Origin: Emydura subglobosa
Lineage: Eukaryota > Chordata > Testudines > Chelidae
Length of the DNA stretch: 64,000 nt
Assembly (NCBI GenBank): GCA_007922225.1
Contig: ML679954.1
Coordinates: forward strand, 24,015,003-24,079,002
Direction of reading: 5' to 3'
Position 1 is the stretch's first letter, and every line of letters begins with the position of its first letter. Under the pieces are notes generated by a model. The model did not search any database, had not been told where the DNA came from, and was given only the letters and a program-made list of their open reading frames with translations. Both the position numbers and the translations under genes were made by a program. Shown in pieces: positions 59,121 through 64,000 of this stretch.

Positions 59121-62100
59121 GATCCTAAATGGAGCAGGGATCAAAATGTTAGCAGGCCAGAGCTCTGTTAGTAAACGCTCCACCTAGCCTGGCAGATTAC
59201 TTGGCTCAGCAGACAACCCCAGAATAGACCACACTATAAACTTCAATCAAGCAAACAAATTCACCTCAAGTGTCACATACTTGCTCCTCCCTCATCTGAA
59301 GAATTTCCTTGCAAAACTCCCCCATTTGCTATGCCTGTTTGTTAGTTTGCAATCAATAACTTAAGGGTTAAATATCTTACCAAAAGGCTGTAGTTATTAA
59401 AAGAGCAGAAGGAAAGAAAAGCCTTTAAATCTGAGATTCAATATTCAAACTGAAGAAAAGAATACCAAACATTGGAGAGAGGCTACCGGCACTCCAACTT
59501 TACTGAAAGCAGCTGGGGAAATCCATTATGGAACGAACCTGCCTCCTGAATCACCACCACCATCTTGCATGGCAACCTACTCAGAGGATGCTGTAATGGC
59601 AACAGTAAACCCCATGGTAGTAGCCTCCCTCAAAGAGACCACCACTTCATCTTACTCTTGCCTCCTAGTTTGTTAGCCACCTGCTTATTCCAACTTTCAA
59701 GGATGGACCTCTGATTATCTCAGTTGTTAAGTACCTATCAGGATTTTATAGCTCATGACATTTTTCCTTTGTCCCTAAGATCCTTGTAGAAGAGATTGCC
59801 AGTTACCGTAGAATTGATTTGACCCCAAGTTTAATGTTTCCCTCTCAACATCTTGCTGTGGCTATCTGCTAATGCTTCACACTACAATGCTGCTCTGACT
59901 TTTCTACCCCAAATTCATTATGGATTGCATCTTTTTTATCCTCTTCGAATAGGTAATTCTACTTTCTGTCTTAGAGATGATTCTGTGAAAATGTCTTTTT
60001 CCCTATCTCTTCTGTTCCCAGGGGTGTCAGTGTTTATTTATTTGCATCTAAAGCTTTTAGGTTAGACAAAGTCCTCAGGATTATGACTTATTTGGCTGTG
60101 GACCACTCTCTCAACTCCAGGATTTCATTGCTGTATATTAATATGTATTTTAATATGTATTTTAATTGGTTTTCTATACAAAAATTTTTTTAAAAAAGCA
60201 AAAAGCAGTTTTCTCTATGAAGACCGCCAAAGAGGAAGGGCTGTAGTTTTTGATTGGACAGCATGACTACTGTTAATCCTTTCTAGTCTACTGACTGAAA
60301 GATTAAACATATACAGAGTTGCCAGAATCAACATTATTATTTGTCTGTCCATTCTATGAGAAGAGATTATCAAAATCCACAAAGGCTTTTACTGCAGCCT
60401 GTTGGTCTGGATTGAAATTACTGGTTCCTTTTAAGAGCTGAAATTGGGGGTGAGAGGCGCGAAATCAATTGCTGGATTTATCACATTGCTTAAAGAATAT
60501 CTGATAATTTAGGATTTCATAAGAAACTGATGAACTGTCTAAATTTGGAAATGGGTCAGCCCATTTCTGAATCAGCTAACAACAAATCCTCATTTCCCTT
60601 TATTCATTCCATAGATAATCATGCTCTCAAATACTCGCTATGATTCTTTTTATTTATCCTGTTCCAAAAACAAAGGAAAAAACCCTTTTCTCAATGGATA
60701 ATCTTTGTTTAGATGAAGTTCAAGAGTAGGTTGCAAAGGGTGGATGGAAGCACCTCTAATGCTAAGAAGGGGTGTGTTTTGTGTGTATGCAGAGTGGTTT
60801 CTGCTTCCCTGTATACTGAAGATGGGCTCTGCTCTGACAAGGAACAGGGTAGTGCAGGGGGAGTGTTTGGGGTAGGGGACAAAAGAAATGTGTCATTGGA
60901 TCTGCACTTAGCTCGATTCACGTGTTGGAAGTGTCTGAGAGAGGGAGGGGTGGTGGGAAGAGAGGCAAGGGAGCCAGAAACCCATAGTTTGGAGTAGCTG
61001 CCAGAAAAAGGCATTTGGAATGTGCTCAAGTATCTAGGTGCCTCTTTCATGCAGCCTAGCCATTTCCTCTACTTCTACAACTATTTCTTCTGAGTTTAGC
61101 TCACCCTTGAACTCAGTGGAGAAGTGAAACACAGGGTCTTGGCTGTGTCTATTCTATCTACTATACATTGTGGTCAGATCTTTTGATGTTCAATGTAACA
61201 CTGAAAGTACTAAATATAAAATATATTAACATTCATAAAATACATGTGGTCAAATTAAACTGGGATTAGTTATGAATGATCCTAATGTTAATGAGAGCAC
61301 CAGATAAGCAATGGAGAGAGAAATATGGTCCATTGCTAGCAATACATAGATCAATACAGGTCCGTATCCACCAGGTTATTCTGAACTTTAAAAAATAGGT
61401 CATGTAACCTATGGAAACATTCAGTCATAAGCAGATACTCTGTCTCTAACAGGCACAATAGCAGCTGAAAGTCTGCTTCTAGAGATTATTACTTTGGAAG
61501 CAGAATCACATAGACTAATGGTTTGCGCATAAGAGGAGCATATATTATCAGGATAGAAAAAATGATGTAAAATTAGAAAAATCAAATATTTCTATGATAA
61601 GCCATAAAATAGGAAATATCACAAAGCAGAACAGCAATTGAATCTGATGTATACGTTTGCATTCCTTATGGTTGAATGCTTTTACAGGTTACATCAAAAC
61701 CTATGAATTAGAGTTTTTAAAAATATCAAAATAAGTTAAGTGGATGGAGGCCGGTATCAAGCTTATATATAAGGTTTTAACCATACAGTAACCATCAGAA
61801 TCCAGGCACTATTTCATTAGCCAGGTATTATGAAAATTGTTAGAAGAAATTCAACATACAGAATATGAGGGAAATATTCCATAGTTAAGTATACAAGGTC
61901 TGAAAAAACAAAACCAGAAAACCCTTGATTTATATTTGCACTTTATCATACATTAATTGATTTTTCTAAAAAAAAATATCATTCCCTTTGCCATTTGGCT
62001 GCAGTAGTTATTCATTTACGGCCTATTACAAAGCCCATTGAAGTCAATGGAAAAAAACCCTTATTGACTTCAAATGGGATTTGAATCAGCTCTTACGAAT

Positions 62101-63599
62101 CAAAGGAAACATTGGTCAGTTTCTGGTAATGTTTTTTTGTTAGTTATCAAATTTGTCTGGAAAGAATATTTGGAGTACTTAATTTTTACTTTTAAAAGCT
62201 TTTGAGTTTCATGAAAGAATGCAGGGATGCTAGGGCCAAAATGTTAGGAAAACTAAAGAGCAATCTGGATAGAATTATCCTATATGTTAACTAGGCAGTT
62301 TTTAATTTTACAAAATATTAACTATATATTTAAAACATATGACTGCTTTAATGCCTTTTTTAAGGCTTTTAGCATGTGGAATTACATTCTGTCTATAATA
62401 AATTTAAGACTTCATAATGCACTATAGTGCATTACTATAAATTTTTACATCTGTATTTTCTGGATGCCAGGTGTATGCTTTTGCTCTATTTTATTCTATT
62501 TTATTCTTTTAAACGTTCATTGGTAATCTCTGACTAAGTAGGGTGCTTGATAAGTAACTATTAGAATCATACTATCACATGCGATTTTGACCTGTTTACC
62601 CTCACTTTCTTCCCTTTGCATTGTTAGGGTACATTGTTTTTGCTTTTCAGCTTGCCAAAGATCAATTGATTTCCTATTGTATGTATTCTCCCCCTCCATT
62701 TTCTTCCTATGTCCCATACATTTATGTCATTACCCGCTTGAGAAGGAATTTACTAGCGTTGTATTGAAGGACAGCATTAAATATACAGAGACTATTTCCC
62801 AAACCTAGGACAACAGCGCACAACTAAAATTAAAGTCAACTTATGTGTTCCATTTTTTCTACAACATGGGGAAATCCCTTTATGATTAATAAGCATCTAC
62901 AGCACACTTCCTCCCTTCCACCACTTCTAGATGTTAGTTATTCAGATGTGGGAGTATTGTCCAGCAAAATGACAATGAGAACAGTCTCACTGTCTTAAAG
63001 ATGGATGTTTTTCCTATGAAAGGACTGTGTAATTGAGCTGGTTATGGACCTGTACTTACAGCCCTATATTGCACAGGTAACCAAAGAAGGCGGGGAAGAA
63101 AGGAAAGATGCGAAAAGCCTTCACTCCACATGGGATTCAGGCACATTTACTATCTGAGCACTCCAGAACACAAAGACTGCTCCCTTCTAGTGCCCTCGTG
63201 CAAAAAAAACCCCAACCCTATCCCACGTAGGGTGGGGGAAAAGGCAAAGCTAGAGCCTCTCCCTTCCATCACATACAGCACTGATCAGACAGGTAGAGGG
63301 AGCATGCTGTACTCTTCTGAGAGGTAATAATTGTCCTGAGAGGCAACGTCTCTGAGAGATTAATACCACAACCATGAGTATGGGACACCTTTTGGGCACA
63401 GCTGAGCAGTTTGTATTAGTGTTGGATTTTTTGTGTGTTTCAATTCTGGCATTTGACTGGTCAGAACTAATAAGTAACAGACAGCCTCCATGAGGACCTC
63501 AGATACTTAACTGATGGTTATTGAGGAAGAAGGTTGACTGTAACAGCATACTCAGCAAGGGATGTAAGGTATTTCTATCATGCTTTGAGATAAAGACTA
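59121..63599. other. Unclassified sequence
   Basis: 59121-59400 may be the 5' untranslated part of the adjoining CR1. The rest is AT-rich. A small decayed palindrome with CATTGAAGTCAATGG lies at 62036-62094. No exon or RNA gene could be supported. Confidence 0.4.
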
Positions 63600-63619
63600 C
63601 AGGGAGGTGATATTTATTT

Positions 63620-63960
63620 GGCATATGCAATCTGGTTAAGCCAAGCCACAGCGTTCTTACTGGTGATGTTCAAGGCACAAAGAGCTCCAGGAAGTTGTTA
63701 TTTTGCAGTCCTCAACAACGTGTGTCATGGTTTGTGGCTGCCCAGACTAACATAGTGAACTGTTTCTAAAACACCACTGAAATTCTACTGCAGCACAAAT
63801 TTCATGTCTGGTATGAAACCGGTTCAGAAGGCTCTGTTGCCTTTGTGGTAAATCAAACCCGGGTTGAAGCTGAATGGAGTCCGTGACAAGATGATTTGTC
63901 ATTTTCTCTACAGACCACAAAACTTGCCACACACGTCCTCTACTGTAAATCCCTCACGCG
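63620..63960 (-). pseudogene. C-terminal remnant of a non-CR1 LINE ORF
   Basis: On the minus strand the open frame 63932-63747 encodes QPGFDLPQRQQSLLNRFHTR, then HEICAAVEFQWCF and SSLC. After one in-frame TAG the same frame continues SGQPQTMTHVVEDCKIT. The succession of PGFDLPRxxWSLLNRFRTG-like, Cys, GxxQTMxHxVxxC is the signature found after the RT domain in several non-LTR retrotransposons, where the Cys/His set forms a zinc-binding tail. The CR1 copies in this window lack it. The upstream RT, if present, lies beyond the window's right edge. Confidence 0.6.
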
Positions 63961-64000
63961 ATAAACTTAGTCATCTGCCTTGCCGGTGCCCATTGTGGAT

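Overview
The window looks like non-coding nuclear DNA of a sauropsid, most likely a turtle. No host protein-coding gene or RNA gene could be established. The assignment rests on the repeats: CR1 LINEs in several subfamilies, one with an open 2.1 kb reverse-transcriptase frame and the typical octameric CR1 tail; MITE-like inverted-repeat elements whose ends contain GTCTACAC; solo LTRs; a tRNA-derived MIR-type SINE; and many short palindromic repeats built around TTGACTTCAATGG. Mammalian L1/Alu-type repeats are absent. A crocodilian is possible but fits the MITEs less well.

Layout. 1-12 kb: AT-rich sequence with CR1 tails (1340 sense, 1890 sense, 4933 antisense), a probable solo LTR (about 5935-6530) and two copies of a hairpin MITE (7897, 11620). 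12-16 kb: an LTR remnant, then a long antisense CR1 split by a solo LTR (12921-13571) that still has a 5-bp target duplication. 17-20 kb: a large palindromic MITE, a second solo LTR (18272-19173, 4-bp target duplication) and a CR1 3' fragment. 20-30 kb: mostly unclassified, with small palindromes. 30-36 kb: a MITE cluster, the best-preserved CR1 (31.15-33.23 kb, sense) and an antisense CR1 piece spanning ORF1 esterase, endonuclease and part of RT. 36.6 kb: third copy of the hairpin MITE. 43.0-43.7 kb: nested insertion of a MITE in a palindromic repeat in a MIR SINE. 48.5-50.3 kb and 55.0-59.1 kb: two more antisense CR1s, the latter nearly full length with a recognisable ORF1 esterase region. 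63.6-64 kb: the decayed C-terminal end of a LINE unlike the CR1s.

The only hint of host coding sequence is a short exon-like stretch at 53378-53461 on the minus strand, which I cannot name. Most large CR1 pieces and two of the LTRs lie on the minus strand, which would fit a large intron of a plus-strand gene, but this is weak. I found no operon, CRISPR array, tRNA, rRNA or new autonomous system. The value of the window is in the nested repeat history, the palindromic repeat families and the fossil CR1 ORF1 domains.
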